From Rhizobium alarense (GTDB lineage Bacteria > Pseudomonadota > Alphaproteobacteria > Rhizobiales > Rhizobiaceae), in assembly GCF_021555155.1 (NCBI RefSeq), contig NZ_JAKGBU010000029.1:1-53575 (forward strand): a stretch of 53,575 nt of DNA, in the 5' to 3' direction. A program made the position numbers and the translations under genes. Positions 6,543 to 14,965 of this stretch are shown here, one piece after another (position 1 is the stretch's first letter; each line of letters begins with the position of its first letter). The notes below the pieces were generated by a model. It was not told where the DNA came from. It saw nothing but the letters and a program-made list of their open reading frames with translations, and did not search any database.

Positions 6543-9044
6543 TCAGGAGCCTGCAGCCCGATCCGGCGGCATGCCGGTCTCCGCCGACGGCCCGGACGTC
6601 CCGGCGGCGAAAGGCGCTGCCGCCCGTTCCAGCAGGGACGACAGAAGGGCCGCCCCTTCCGGACTGATCTTGACCGGAACCTCCGCCGCCGCGGGGCCGG
6701 AGAGCGGAATCTCCTCCTGTCTCAGCCGTTCCAGGATCGAGGCCCTCAAGTCCGTGCGTGCGGTCGTACCGTTGAGCACGTCGGCGACGAAGGCCCTGAC
6801 CTCGAAGTCGAGGGTGAGCGGCGAAAAGGCGAGAAAGACGACGAGCGGCTCGGGGTTGCGCAGCAGCATCGCATGGTTTCTCGCGACATCCGCGAGGATC
6901 TCCATCACCCGACGCGGGTCGTTGCCGCCATGCACGCTGATCGCGAGGTCGACGCGGCCGAACTTGTTGCGATGCGTCCAGTTGCCGACTTGTCCGTTGA
7001 TGAGGACCGAATTCGGCACGATGACGGACTGCCGCTGGAAGGTCTCGATCTCGGTGGCGCGCACGGAGATGCGCCGCACGAAACCCTCCGTCGTCCCCGC
7101 CACCACCCAGTCGCCCACCTTGAAGGGCCGCTCGGCGAGCAGGATGAGCCCGGAGACGAAGTTCGAGACGATGTTCTGCAGGCCGAAACCGATGCCGAGG
7201 GAGAGCGCACCGGCAACGAGCGCGAAGCTCGACAGGTCGATGCCGGCCGACGATATGCCGATCAGACCGGCAATCGCCACCCCCGCATAGCCGACGGCCG
7301 TGCGCACGGAATTGCGGACGCCGGGATCCACATGGCTGCGCTCCATCACGTTGCCGTCCACCCAGCGCTGGAACCAGCGTGTCAGCAGCAGGCCGAACGC
7401 GAAGACCAGGATGCCGGCGACGATGCCGACGAGCGAGATCGAGAAATTCCCGATCCGGATTTCGGTGAACATCCGATAGGCCCAGGCCTGGATGTCGCCC
7501 ACCTGGAAGCCCCAGAGCAGGAAGATGATCGGCAGGCCGAACAGCAGGACGAAGAAGTAGATGCCGAGGCCGAAAACGAGCGCCACCTGATCGAGTGCGA
7601 TCGGCGAGAGCTTGTAGTGCTCGGCCAGATGCCGGCCGAGCGACGTCTCGACGAAGGCACCGGGCTTGGACACGGCCTTGCCGGCGAGGATGCCGATATA
7701 CATGGTGATCAGCATCGCACCGGTGATGACGATCTGCGTCGCGACGAAGCGCGCCAGCCCGACATAGCCGAAGAGCGCCGCCCCGATGAGCAGGAGGCCC
7801 GTCAGCAGCAGCGCGACCGAAAAGGCGCGCGGCCAGGGCCGGCCAGCGACATGGGGATCGCCCCCCTTCTCGACCATCGGCTTGATGCGCGACATCCAGA
7901 TGAGGATCAGGCCGATGACGACGGCCGCGAGCAGGCTCTTGATCACCGTCACGATGATCGGCGAGCCCATCGCCTCGCTGATGCCGCCGAACATGTAGTC
8001 GAGCGCATTGGCGATCACCATCGCGAAGATGGCGAAGCCGAGCAGGCGCGCGCCATGGTCCGAGACGTTTACCAGGCGCCATTGCGCCCGGTCCGGCGCC
8101 AGGACGGCGCGGCTGAGGCTGGTGACGAAGACGACGCTGACAAGCATCGACAGCGTGATCGAGATGATCGGCGCGATGTCCGGCCGGAGGATGTTCAACC
8201 CCTCGAACAGGCCGTAGGTCGCGACGACGAAGACGGTGAGCGCGAAGGTCGGCACGGTTGTCGAGAAGAAGGCGACCGTCAGGCGGCGGGTGAAGGTCGG
8301 TCGCTCGGTCGTCGCGTGATGGCGCGCGATCAGCGGACCGAAAAGGCGCCGCCCGCCGGCATAGAAGGCGAGCCCGAGCAGGATCGATATGGAAATGGCC
8401 GTGTAAAGGGCGCTGCGCTTGTAGGCCCAGACGAAGCGAAGCCAGCTGCCGACCGCACGGCGCAGCGTATCGCCCTCGCTAACAAAAGCGTCGCCGGCAT
8501 CCGACAGCATCGTCGGCGTGATCTCCGTGCGCCGGAAGAGCGTGTTGGTGAAGAGATCGCGGCGGATCCGCGTGATCTGGTCGGACAGTTGCGTCGCATC
8601 GATCGACAGGCTCTCGGCATTGCCTGTCACCGCATTGATCTCGGCACGCTCGGCCGTCAGCCGCTGCCGCTCCGCGTCGACCACCGCCGATTCGGGGGCC
8701 GCCCCGTCTGCCGGCGCGGGTCCGAGTTCGTCGAGACGCCCCTTGATCTGGTTGAAGCGCTCGCGCGTGCCGACCGAAGCGTTGATGATGTCGCGGGTCA
8801 GCGCCTCCACCTTGACCTTCAGCTCGGCAAGTTTCGGCTCGTCCTCGCGCGCGGCCTCGACCGCCACCCTCAGATCGGCGAGTTGCCTGCGCGCGCCGTC
8901 AAGCTTGGTGATGGCGTCTGCCGCGACATTGGTGACGACCGTTTCGTCCGCGGCCGCGCCGGCGTCCTGCGCCGGCGCCGAGGTCGCGAACAGGGCCGTC
9001 AGCAAGAGCAGGGACAGCAGGAAATAACGGATCGTTCGCAGCAT
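6543..9044 (-). CDS. Mechanosensitive ion channel, DUF3772 plus MscS domain
   Basis: 833 residues. Signal peptide (LLSLLLLTALFATSAPAQ), then a periplasmic coiled-coil-like region with DUF3772 (about 50-190), a long multi-span membrane region (about 220-600), and the MscS core with its pore and Sm-fold signature at about 610-650 (GIGFGLQNIVSNFVSGLILL, then ERPFKVGDWV). Proteins of this design, related to MscK and MscM, open under membrane tension and release solutes during osmotic downshock. A GAGG-type ribosome site precedes the start. The C-terminal cytoplasmic tail is proline and alanine rich. It stands as a single transcription unit. Confidence 0.92.
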   Translation of the reverse strand: MLRTIRYFLLSLLLLTALFATSAPAQDAGAAADETVVTNVAADAITKLDGARRQLADLRVAVEAAREDEPKLAELKVKVEALTRDIINASVGTRERFNQIKGRLDELGPAPADGAAPESAVVDAERQRLTAERAEINAVTGNAESLSIDATQLSDQITRIRRDLFTNTLFRRTEITPTMLSDAGDAFVSEGDTLRRAVGSWLRFVWAYKRSALYTAISISILLGLAFYAGGRRLFGPLIARHHATTERPTFTRRLTVAFFSTTVPTFALTVFVVATYGLFEGLNILRPDIAPIISITLSMLVSVVFVTSLSRAVLAPDRAQWRLVNVSDHGARLLGFAIFAMVIANALDYMFGGISEAMGSPIIVTVIKSLLAAVVIGLILIWMSRIKPMVEKGGDPHVAGRPWPRAFSVALLLTGLLLIGAALFGYVGLARFVATQIVITGAMLITMYIGILAGKAVSKPGAFVETSLGRHLAEHYKLSPIALDQVALVFGLGIYFFVLLFGLPIIFLLWGFQVGDIQAWAYRMFTEIRIGNFSISLVGIVAGILVFAFGLLLTRWFQRWVDGNVMERSHVDPGVRNSVRTAVGYAGVAIAGLIGISSAGIDLSSFALVAGALSLGIGFGLQNIVSNFVSGLILLAERPFKVGDWVVAGTTEGFVRRISVRATEIETFQRQSVIVPNSVLINGQVGNWTHRNKFGRVDLAISVHGGNDPRRVMEILADVARNHAMLLRNPEPLVVFLAFSPLTLDFEVRAFVADVLNGTTARTDLRASILERLRQEEIPLSGPAAAEVPVKISPEGAALLSSLLERAAAPFAAGTSGPSAETGMPPDRAAGS

Positions 9045-9113
9045 TCACCGCCTCGCAGACAGAATCGCATGGGCAAAATATGAGGAGGGAGCGGCGATTG
9101 AAAGGCGCCGTAT

Positions 9114-9671
9114 TCAGAAGCCCGAACCGGGCTGGGCGAGATAGGCCACCTCCGCCGGCGTGGACGGCCGGCCGAGATAGTCGTTGCGATGCGGAAACCG
9201 CCCGAACTCCCGGATCACGTCGCGGTGGCGCAGGGCATAGTCGAGATACGTTTCATCGCCGAAAGCCTCGAATAGGGCCACCGCCTCGTCCTGCGCGGCA
9301 AGGTCCTCGGCATGTTCGAACGGCATGTAGAAGAAGTGGCGCCGGTCCTGGCCGACGGCGCGGTCCGCGCCGAGGTCGATCGCGAGTCGCGCCTCGCGGA
9401 GCGCCATCCAGTCGGTCGCGAAGGCCAGCGGCGACGCCCGGTACATATTGCGCGGGAACTGGTCGAGCACGATGACGGCCGCAAGTCGGGCTTCGGGCGT
9501 CGCGTGCCACTCGGCCGTCACCGCCCGCGACAGCGCGACATGGGTCGCTGCGAAGCGATCGCGGATATGCGCGTCGAATTCCGGGGACGAACGGAACCAG
9601 TCCTTCGAATCCAGGGTCTCGCACCAATAGCCGATGACGTCGGCGGGCGAGACGATTTCGGCGGACCCCAT
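9114..9671 (-). CDS. DUF924 family protein
   Basis: 185 residues from ATG 9669-9671, which has GAGGAGAG upstream; a longer frame to 9728 has no ribosome site. Family hallmarks are present: VIGYWCETLDSKDWF at the N-terminus, VLDQFPRNMYR in the middle and FPHRNDYLGR near the end. DUF924 proteins are all-alpha with a TPR-like fold and no settled function. The gene is 62 bp downstream of the FecCD permease and could be the last gene of that riboswitch-controlled operon, but a role in metal or corrinoid uptake is not shown. Confidence 0.85.
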   Translation of the reverse strand: MGSAEIVSPADVIGYWCETLDSKDWFRSSPEFDAHIRDRFAATHVALSRAVTAEWHATPEARLAAVIVLDQFPRNMYRASPLAFATDWMALREARLAIDLGADRAVGQDRRHFFYMPFEHAEDLAAQDEAVALFEAFGDETYLDYALRHRDVIREFGRFPHRNDYLGRPSTPAEVAYLAQPGSGF

Positions 9672-9733
9672 GCAAGCTCTCCTCGGTGGCACAACCGTCC
9701 AGATAGGTCCTGCGATGCTCCGGGGCAAGGTCG

Positions 9734-10741
9734 TCAGCGGCGGTTGAGGATGACGACGAAGGCGATGCCGCCGACGAGCCCCGTCACGATGCCGATCGGC
9801 ATGTCCTGCGGCGCCATGACGAGCCGGGCGACGACGTCGGCGCCGATGAGCAGGATCGCACCGACCGCCGCCGACAGCGGAATGACGCGGGCATTGTCGC
9901 TTCCGGCGAAAAAGCGGACGAGATGCGGGACCATCAGCCCGACGAAGCCGATGGCACCGGAAAAGGCGACCATGACACCGGTGACGAGTGCCGTGACGAC
10001 GAAGAGCGAGGCGCGCAGTGCGCCGACGTGCACGCCGAGCGTCAGGGCCGTTTCATCGCCCATCGCCAGCGCGTTGATCTCGCGGGCCTTGAGGCAGAGC
10101 CAGGCGAGCGAGGCGGCAAGGACCAGCGCGGGATAGACGAGATGGCTCCATTGCGCGAGCCCGAGTCCGCCGAGCATCCAGAAGACGACCGTATGCGCCG
10201 CCCTTGGATCGCCGAGGAAGATCAGAAGGTTGGCGAGCGCGGCGACGACGGAGGAGACGGCGACGCCGGAGAGCACCAGCCGGTCGGCCGTACCGCCCGA
10301 GAAGCGCGTCACGCCGAAGACGACCGCCGTGGCGGCAAGGGCGCCGGCGAAGGCGAACAGCGGCACCGTCAGGAGGCCGAAGACCAGGCCGGTGTGCAGC
10401 AGCGCGAAGATCGCTCCGAAGGCGCCGCCCGACGAAACGCCGAGCAGATGCGGATCGGCGAGCGGATTGCGCGTCACGGGCTGGAGCACCGCACCGACGG
10501 TCGCGAGCCCGGCGCCCACGAGGCCGGCCAAAAGCGTGCGCGGAAAGCGGACATCCCAGACGATGCTTTCCCGTCCCGCGCTCCACGTTGCCTCGAATGT
10601 CCCCGGCACGATCTTGTTGACGACGATCGACCAGACCGCGGTGACTGCGATCGGCGTCGCGCCGAGCGAAACGCCGGCGGTGATCGAGGCGAACAGCAGG
10701 AGGACAAGAACGATCAGCAGGGGATAACGGCCGCGCGCCAT
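9734..10741 (-). CDS. FecCD-family ABC permease (probable corrinoid importer)
   Basis: 335 residues from ATG 10739-10741; the frame opens further upstream but that stretch overlaps a hairpin. About ten hydrophobic segments are expected for the BtuC/FhuB/FecCD family. Typical stretches are VRFPRTLLAGLVGAGLATVG, NPLADPHLLGVSSGGAFGA and the coupling region VGFVGLMVPHLVRF-like motif (IGFVGLMVPHLVRF). It forms the inner-membrane channel of a type II ABC importer with the ATPase and binding protein encoded upstream. The cobalamin riboswitch at the head of the operon makes a B12 or cobamide substrate the best guess; iron-siderophore transport is the alternative for this family. Confidence 0.9.
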   Translation of the reverse strand: MARGRYPLLIVLVLLLFASITAGVSLGATPIAVTAVWSIVVNKIVPGTFEATWSAGRESIVWDVRFPRTLLAGLVGAGLATVGAVLQPVTRNPLADPHLLGVSSGGAFGAIFALLHTGLVFGLLTVPLFAFAGALAATAVVFGVTRFSGGTADRLVLSGVAVSSVVAALANLLIFLGDPRAAHTVVFWMLGGLGLAQWSHLVYPALVLAASLAWLCLKAREINALAMGDETALTLGVHVGALRASLFVVTALVTGVMVAFSGAIGFVGLMVPHLVRFFAGSDNARVIPLSAAVGAILLIGADVVARLVMAPQDMPIGIVTGLVGGIAFVVILNRR

Positions 10742-10771
10742 GGAGTATCGCAGGACTTGAGGGAAGGAAAC

Positions 10772-10797
10772 GCACGGGCGCCGGAGAGCGCCCGTGC
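10772..10797 (-). other. Stable intercistronic hairpin
   Basis: A perfect 10-bp stem GCACGGGCGC/GCGCCCGTGC with a 6-nt loop lies between the binding-protein stop and the permease start. There is no U-run, so full termination is unlikely. Such hairpins often protect upstream mRNA and raise binding-protein levels relative to the permease; that role is inferred. Confidence 0.55.
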
Positions 10798-10812
10798 CGC
10801 AACGGTGGCGTG

Positions 10813-11766
10813 TCACATGTTGCGCGGATGCAGCGCATCGGCGAGCCGGGCGATGGCCTGGATGTTGCGCGGGCCGGGCGTGGCCTCGACATATTGCAGG
10901 ATGACGAAACGGTCGTTCTTCACCGCGTCGATGTTCCTGAAGGCCGGGTTTTCCCTCATGAAGGCGATCTTCTGTTCCGCCGTCACCTCGCCGTAGTTGA
11001 CGATGACGATCACTTCGGGATTGCGCTCGATGACCGGCTCCCAGGAGACCTCCGTCCAGCTCTTCTCGACGTCGTCCATGACGTTGACGCCGCCCGCAGC
11101 CTCGATCATCGCCGTCGGGATGCCGAAGCGGCCGGAGGTGAAGGGCTTTTCCTCGCCCGAATCGTAGACGAACACCCGAACAGGTTTCGCGATCGCGCCG
11201 ATGCGCCTGGTCGTCGCCTCCAGCCCCTTTCGATAGCCGGCGACAAGCGCCTCGGCCCTGCCCTCGACGCCGAAGATCCTGCCGAGGTTGAGGAGATCCG
11301 TGAACATGTCGTCCATGCTCGGCTTGCCCTTCCGCATGATGTGGATGCAGCTTTCGCTCAGTTCGTAGACCTTGATGCCGAAGGACGAGAGCGTCTCCGG
11401 CGTGACCTCGCCGCCGACCTTCATGCCGTAGTTCCAGCCGGCGAAATAGAAGTCCGCGTCGGCGCCGAGCAGCACTTCCCTGCTGGGATATTGCGGCGAA
11501 AGCTCCGGCAGTTCCCGCACGCCCTCGCGCAGCGTCTCGTCCAGCGTCTTCCAGCCGGACACGCCGGTATAGCCGACCATGCGGTCCTGGAGCTTCAGGG
11601 CGAGCATCATCTCGACGAGATTGACGTCGTTGGCGATCGCCCGGGACGGCGCCGCGTCGAAGGTGACGTCGCGGTTGCAGCTCCTGACGGTCACGGGATG
11701 GGCGAGCGCCGGGGCGGTGCTCAAGAGCAGCAGCGCCAGGGAAAGGCGCAGCAGAGTGGCAGGCAT
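10813..11766 (-). CDS. Periplasmic binding protein of FecCD-type ABC importer
   Basis: 317 residues. Signal peptide LSLALLLLSTAPALA, then a BtuF/FepB-type class III binding fold. The N-terminal lobe starts at about 25 (VTFDAAPSRAIANDVNLVEM) and the C-terminal lobe contains NPEVIVIVNYGE. It should capture the substrate in the periplasm and deliver it to the permease. A good ribosome site (AGAGGAA) precedes the ATG. It is 15 nt after the ATPase gene, so the two are translationally close. Substrate inferred as cobalamin or a related corrinoid from the upstream riboswitch. Cysteines in the mature protein (SCNRD, SCIHIM) are a feature to note. Confidence 0.9.
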   Translation of the reverse strand: MPATLLRLSLALLLLSTAPALAHPVTVRSCNRDVTFDAAPSRAIANDVNLVEMMLALKLQDRMVGYTGVSGWKTLDETLREGVRELPELSPQYPSREVLLGADADFYFAGWNYGMKVGGEVTPETLSSFGIKVYELSESCIHIMRKGKPSMDDMFTDLLNLGRIFGVEGRAEALVAGYRKGLEATTRRIGAIAKPVRVFVYDSGEEKPFTSGRFGIPTAMIEAAGGVNVMDDVEKSWTEVSWEPVIERNPEVIVIVNYGEVTAEQKIAFMRENPAFRNIDAVKNDRFVILQYVEATPGPRNIQAIARLADALHPRNM

Positions 11767-11781
11767 CGGAATTCCTCTCGT

Positions 11782-12567
11782 TCAGTTGGCAATGGTGAAA
11801 TGGAACCGGCGGGTGCGGTCGGCGGATTGCGCGACGGCGGAGACCCCGAAGACGTCGGAGAGCAGCGCGGTGCCGAGCACCGAATCCGGCGTGCCGAAGG
11901 CCGCCAGGCGGCCGTCCTTCAGGACCGCGACCCGGGTCGCGAAGTCGGCCGCGAGGTTGATGTCGTGCAGCGTCGTGACGATCGTCAGTCCGAGTTGCCG
12001 CAGGAGTTCGAGCAGTTCGAGCTGGTGGCGGATGTCGAGGTGGTTCGTCGGCTCGTCGAGGATGACGATGCGCGGCTCCTGCGCGAGCGCGCGGGCGACG
12101 AGAACGCGCTGCTTCTCGCCGCCGGACAGCGTCGCGAACTGTCGGCCGGCGAGCGACGCAAGGCCCAGGTGATCGAGCGCATGCGCGACCGTCGCGCGGT
12201 CGCGGTCGGTCCAGCCGGCAAGGCCCTCGCGATGCGGGATGCGGCCCATCATGGCCACGTCGCGCACGCTGAAGGGAAAGTCGGCCGGCATTTCCTGCAG
12301 AACGACGGCGATCCGGCGTGCCACGTCGCGCGCCGCCAGTCCGTTGATATCCTCGCCATCGAGATGCACCGTGCCGCGCAGCGGGCGGTGGGCGCGGTAA
12401 AGGCAGCGCAGCAGCGACGACTTGCCCGCGCCGTTCGGGCCGATGATCGCCATGCGGTCGCCGGCCGCAATCGAGAATTCCACGTCGCGTACGAGGAGGA
12501 GCGACGGCCTGGGCCCCCAGGAGAGACCGGTGGCGCTGAGCTCCGCGCCATTCGAAAGGCAGGTCAT
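11782..12567 (-). CDS. ABC transporter ATP-binding protein (FecE/BtuD type)
   Basis: 261 residues. Walker A GPNGAGKS (about 43-50), Q-loop VVLQEMPADFPF, signature LSGGEKQR, Walker B RIVILDEPTNHLD and switch histidine in TTLHDINLA are all intact. This is the standard ATPase of heme, iron-siderophore or B12 importers. It follows DUF1636 by 13 nt and precedes the binding protein by 15 nt, so the genes form one operon under the cobalamin riboswitch. A GGGGAGA ribosome site lies upstream of the start. Confidence 0.93.
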   Translation of the reverse strand: MTCLSNGAELSATGLSWGPRPSLLLVRDVEFSIAAGDRMAIIGPNGAGKSSLLRCLYRAHRPLRGTVHLDGEDINGLAARDVARRIAVVLQEMPADFPFSVRDVAMMGRIPHREGLAGWTDRDRATVAHALDHLGLASLAGRQFATLSGGEKQRVLVARALAQEPRIVILDEPTNHLDIRHQLELLELLRQLGLTIVTTLHDINLAADFATRVAVLKDGRLAAFGTPDSVLGTALLSDVFGVSAVAQSADRTRRFHFTIAN

Positions 12568-12580
12568 GACCGTCTCCCCG

Positions 12581-12949
12581 CTAGGCGGCCGGAGCCGGCG
12601 CGATGCGCGCCCGCGTCTTGCCCCGCAGCAGGGCCGGACGTTCGGCCTCCCGCGTCAAGCCGTCCGGCCGCAGCACGTAGAGCGCCACGAATTCGGCGAG
12701 CGCCGGCACGTCGCCGTCGGCCGAGATCGCCTGGAACAGATAGGTCGTCCGCCCGGGCGACTGGATAGAGACAGCCGCAGGTGCGTCGCATGCGGCCATG
12801 CAGCGGCCCTCGACGACGTGCACGCGCATCGCCGGCCGTATCAGGGCGGCAAGCGCATCGCCGATTAGCCGGCCCGGTCGTGCGCGCGCGCCCTTCCGAC
12901 GGCAGTCGGCGCAGACCGTGATGGTGATGTCGGAATTGTCAGATGCCAT
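12581..12949 (-). CDS. DUF1636 protein, cobalamin-riboswitch linked
   Basis: 122 residues from ATG 12947-12949, preceded by a strong AGGAGG; a longer frame would run back through the riboswitch. The N-terminus ITITVCADCRRKG and the later VVEGRCMAACDAP give cysteines arranged as in thioredoxin-like ferredoxins (C-x2-C then C-x3-C). DUF1636 proteins are recurrent companions of cobalamin genes in Alphaproteobacteria and are often described as putative metal-binding proteins, without known activity. First gene of the operon, so it is the direct target of the riboswitch. Confidence 0.88.
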   Translation of the reverse strand: MASDNSDITITVCADCRRKGARARPGRLIGDALAALIRPAMRVHVVEGRCMAACDAPAAVSIQSPGRTTYLFQAISADGDVPALAEFVALYVLRPDGLTREAERPALLRGKTRARIAPAPAA

Positions 12950-12984
12950 GGTCGACCTCCTGCGGATTTTCCGGGAGGCCTGGC

Positions 12985-13016
12985 AAAATCTCTGAACCGG
13001 AACCCTGCGGTTCCGG
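12985..13016 (-). terminator. Candidate riboswitch expression-platform hairpin
   Basis: Reading the minus strand, CCGGAACC and GGTTCCGG (arms at 13009-13016 and 12997-13004) form an 8-bp stem with a 4-nt loop between the B12 box and the DUF1636 start, followed by a short T-rich run (ATTTT). It could act as a transcription terminator switched by the upstream aptamer; the U-run is not immediate. Confidence 0.4.
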
Positions 13017-13071
13017 GCAAAAGCCCATGCGCGTCCATCGGAACACCCCGTCCGCTGTGGTTTCAAGGATC

Positions 13072-13265
13072 GATGGCAGGTCTCCTGGCTCGCGGGTCTC
13101 GGCACGTCCGCGCCTTCCCGGCCCTTCGGCCAGTGGCACGATGCGAACGCACTTTCCGCTTACAGTTGCGGGGGCAGCCACGGTCTCGGCCCCTGATGGG
13201 TAGTCCTCACCGTGTTCCCTTTTCAGCAGCGCCGGATTCTCTCCCGGCACCGCACCATCGCCGTC
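13072..13265 (-). ncRNA. Cobalamin (B12) riboswitch
   Basis: On the minus strand the conserved parts appear in order: GCGGTGCC (about 13246-13253), GAAAAGGGAAC (13214-13224), the CCCGCAACTGTAAGCGG core (13156-13175 region), CCACTG, GGGAAGG and the B12 box AGCCAGGAGACCTGCC (13075-13090). This is the full class I cobalamin aptamer. Adenosylcobalamin binding usually lowers expression of the downstream genes. It heads the DUF1636/ATPase/binding protein/permease operon, whose first start codon is at 12949. Confidence 0.95.
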
Positions 13266-13446
13266 CGACATGCCACAAACTTCCACAGCCGACAATCCGA
13301 AAGTCGAACGAGCGTCCGACGCAATCTGTAATGTCATAACGTTACACAATAGATCAAGCAATTTTATTGCGGTCGGAGAGGTGGTCTTTACCTCTTGGCG
13401 GCTAGGATCGTTTTCGCACACTCGCGACTGGAACGGAGCGCAGGCC

Positions 13447-14859
13447 TTGCTCAAGTGGAACCGGATCACCGACGGGAAGCGCTACGACGCCTTCGCCTTC
13501 GACCTCCTCGTCGGCCTCGAAGGCTCGACGAAACGGGCCTATCTGGATGCGGCCAGCGATCCCGCACCGACGATCGGCATCGGCTTCAACCTCCGCTACA
13601 ATCTCGAACCGGTGCTGAGAGCGATCGTCGGGGATGCCCATTGGGACGCGACGCTCGAGGAGCGGTTGCAGTCCGTCATCGACCGTAGTTATGCGAGCGG
13701 CGAGACGTCGCTGCTCAACAGCCGGCTGGATGCCGTCATGCGCGCCTGGCGAAGCGACGAGGACGCGACGGTACCGGCCAGCTTCACGTTCTCCTCAGAC
13801 GACGAGATCGCGGCGGCGCTCGACGCCATCGCCCCCGCCTACGACGCGATGATCGACCGCTGGATCGCCGCCATCCCGGAATCGCGCGAACGCGCCGTGC
13901 TGTTCAGCATGACCTACAACGCCCCCTCGCTGCTCGGCCCCAAGCTGAAAGCCGCGGTGCTCTCCGGCGACCGTGCCGAAGCCTGGTACGAGATCCGCTT
14001 CAATTCCAACGGCAGCGCCATTCCGGGCATCGCCAACCGGCGGTATGTCGAGGCGGAGCATTTTCGCCTGTTCCGCGACGAGGACACGGCGACCAGGAAG
14101 GAAGCGCTCGACGCCGGGCGCATGTATGCCGATCATCGCGGCCACATCCTCTGGTACGAGGCGACCTACGATCCCGACGCGGCCGGTGCGATCAAGGGCC
14201 TGCCGGGCGTCGACGCGATGCTGGCCGAATACGCCCCGGCGATTGCCAGGCTGAAGGCAGTCTACGACGTCGGCAAGGCCTTCGGATCGGAGGAGCTGCA
14301 GGTGGCAACCGCCGCGCGCACCAGGCTCGAAGGCGACGGGACCTCGGCCGGCTCGAAGGCTGACGACGCGGATTTGCTGATCGGCGCAGCGCAGGCGAAC
14401 CGGTTGCTCGGCGGCAAGGGCGCAGACGCTCTGATAGGGCTGGGTGGCGCCGACATCCTCAAGGGCAGCACGGGCCAGGACTGGCTGCAGGGCGGCATCG
14501 GAGCCGACAGGCTTGCGGGCGGCGGCGGCGCCGACCGTTTTGTTTTCCGCTCCGCCGCGGAAATCGGCGGCACGGCGACGGGCGGCGACGTCATCCTCGA
14601 TTTCGTCCCGGGACGCGACGTGATCGACCTTTCGCCGATCGACGCAAACCGCAGCCTCACCGGCCATCGTTTCCTGTGGCTCGACGACGAAGGGGCGGCC
14701 TTCTCCGGCGAGGCCGGCGAACTGCGCTGGTACCATGACGCCGCCGGCGGGCGCAGCGTGACGCGTGTCGAGGGCGATCTCGACGGCGACGGCCAGGCGG
14801 ATTTTTCGCTGCAGCTACAAGGCAGGCTCGTCCTGACAGCCGACGACTTCCTGCTGTAG
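13447..14859 (+). CDS. Muramidase-like protein with C-terminal RTX repeats, probably type I secreted
   Basis: 470 residues if translation starts at TTG 13447 (GGAG 8 nt upstream); GTG 13381 and ATG 13270 are in frame but the AT-rich stretch before 13380 looks like promoter. The N-terminal domain contains GLEGSTKRAYLD followed by PTIGIGFNL, resembling the Glu-Asp-Thr catalytic arrangement of GH24 phage lysozymes (E25, D34, T42). At about 305-365 come glycine-aspartate RTX nonapeptides (GGKGADALIGLGG, GGIGADRLAGGGGADRF). The C-terminus (VILDFVPGRDVIDLSPI, DGDGQADFSLQL) matches the serralysin-type C-terminal domain used by type I secretion. No secretion genes are adjacent. Enzymatic activity is inferred. 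Confidence 0.8.
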   Translation: MLKWNRITDGKRYDAFAFDLLVGLEGSTKRAYLDAASDPAPTIGIGFNLRYNLEPVLRAIVGDAHWDATLEERLQSVIDRSYASGETSLLNSRLDAVMRAWRSDEDATVPASFTFSSDDEIAAALDAIAPAYDAMIDRWIAAIPESRERAVLFSMTYNAPSLLGPKLKAAVLSGDRAEAWYEIRFNSNGSAIPGIANRRYVEAEHFRLFRDEDTATRKEALDAGRMYADHRGHILWYEATYDPDAAGAIKGLPGVDAMLAEYAPAIARLKAVYDVGKAFGSEELQVATAARTRLEGDGTSAGSKADDADLLIGAAQANRLLGGKGADALIGLGGADILKGSTGQDWLQGGIGADRLAGGGGADRFVFRSAAEIGGTATGGDVILDFVPGRDVIDLSPIDANRSLTGHRFLWLDDEGAAFSGEAGELRWYHDAAGGRSVTRVEGDLDGDGQADFSLQLQGRLVLTADDFLL

Positions 14860-14910
14860 CGGCCTGGTCGCGGCCTGACAGGCCGCCGAGATTCCGGTCA
14901 CCATTGACGC

Positions 14911-14953
14911 TTGACGCTTACATAGCTCACCGGCTATATATAAATTCATAGCC
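14911..14953 (+). promoter_or_regulatory. Promoter and ArsR-type operator of the ArsR operon
   Basis: TTGACG (14911-14916), 18-nt spacer and TATATA (14935-14940) form a good -35/-10 pair. GGCTAT (14932-14937) and ATAGCC (14948-14953) make a perfect inverted repeat over the -10, and ATAGC (14922-14926) adds a third half-site. Autorepression by the ArsR protein encoded at 14966 is the natural reading. Confidence 0.6.
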
Positions 14954-14965
14954 AACGAGGTATCA

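Noticed and set aside
6534-9083. An 849-residue plus-strand open frame
   Set aside because: It is extremely rich in Arg, Asp and Glu, with no domain, and lies opposite the MscS channel gene with recognisable motifs.
12939-13469. A 176-residue minus-strand frame covering the DUF1636 leader
   Set aside because: It runs straight through the cobalamin riboswitch; the RNA structure explains the conservation and the DUF1636 gene has its own ribosome site.
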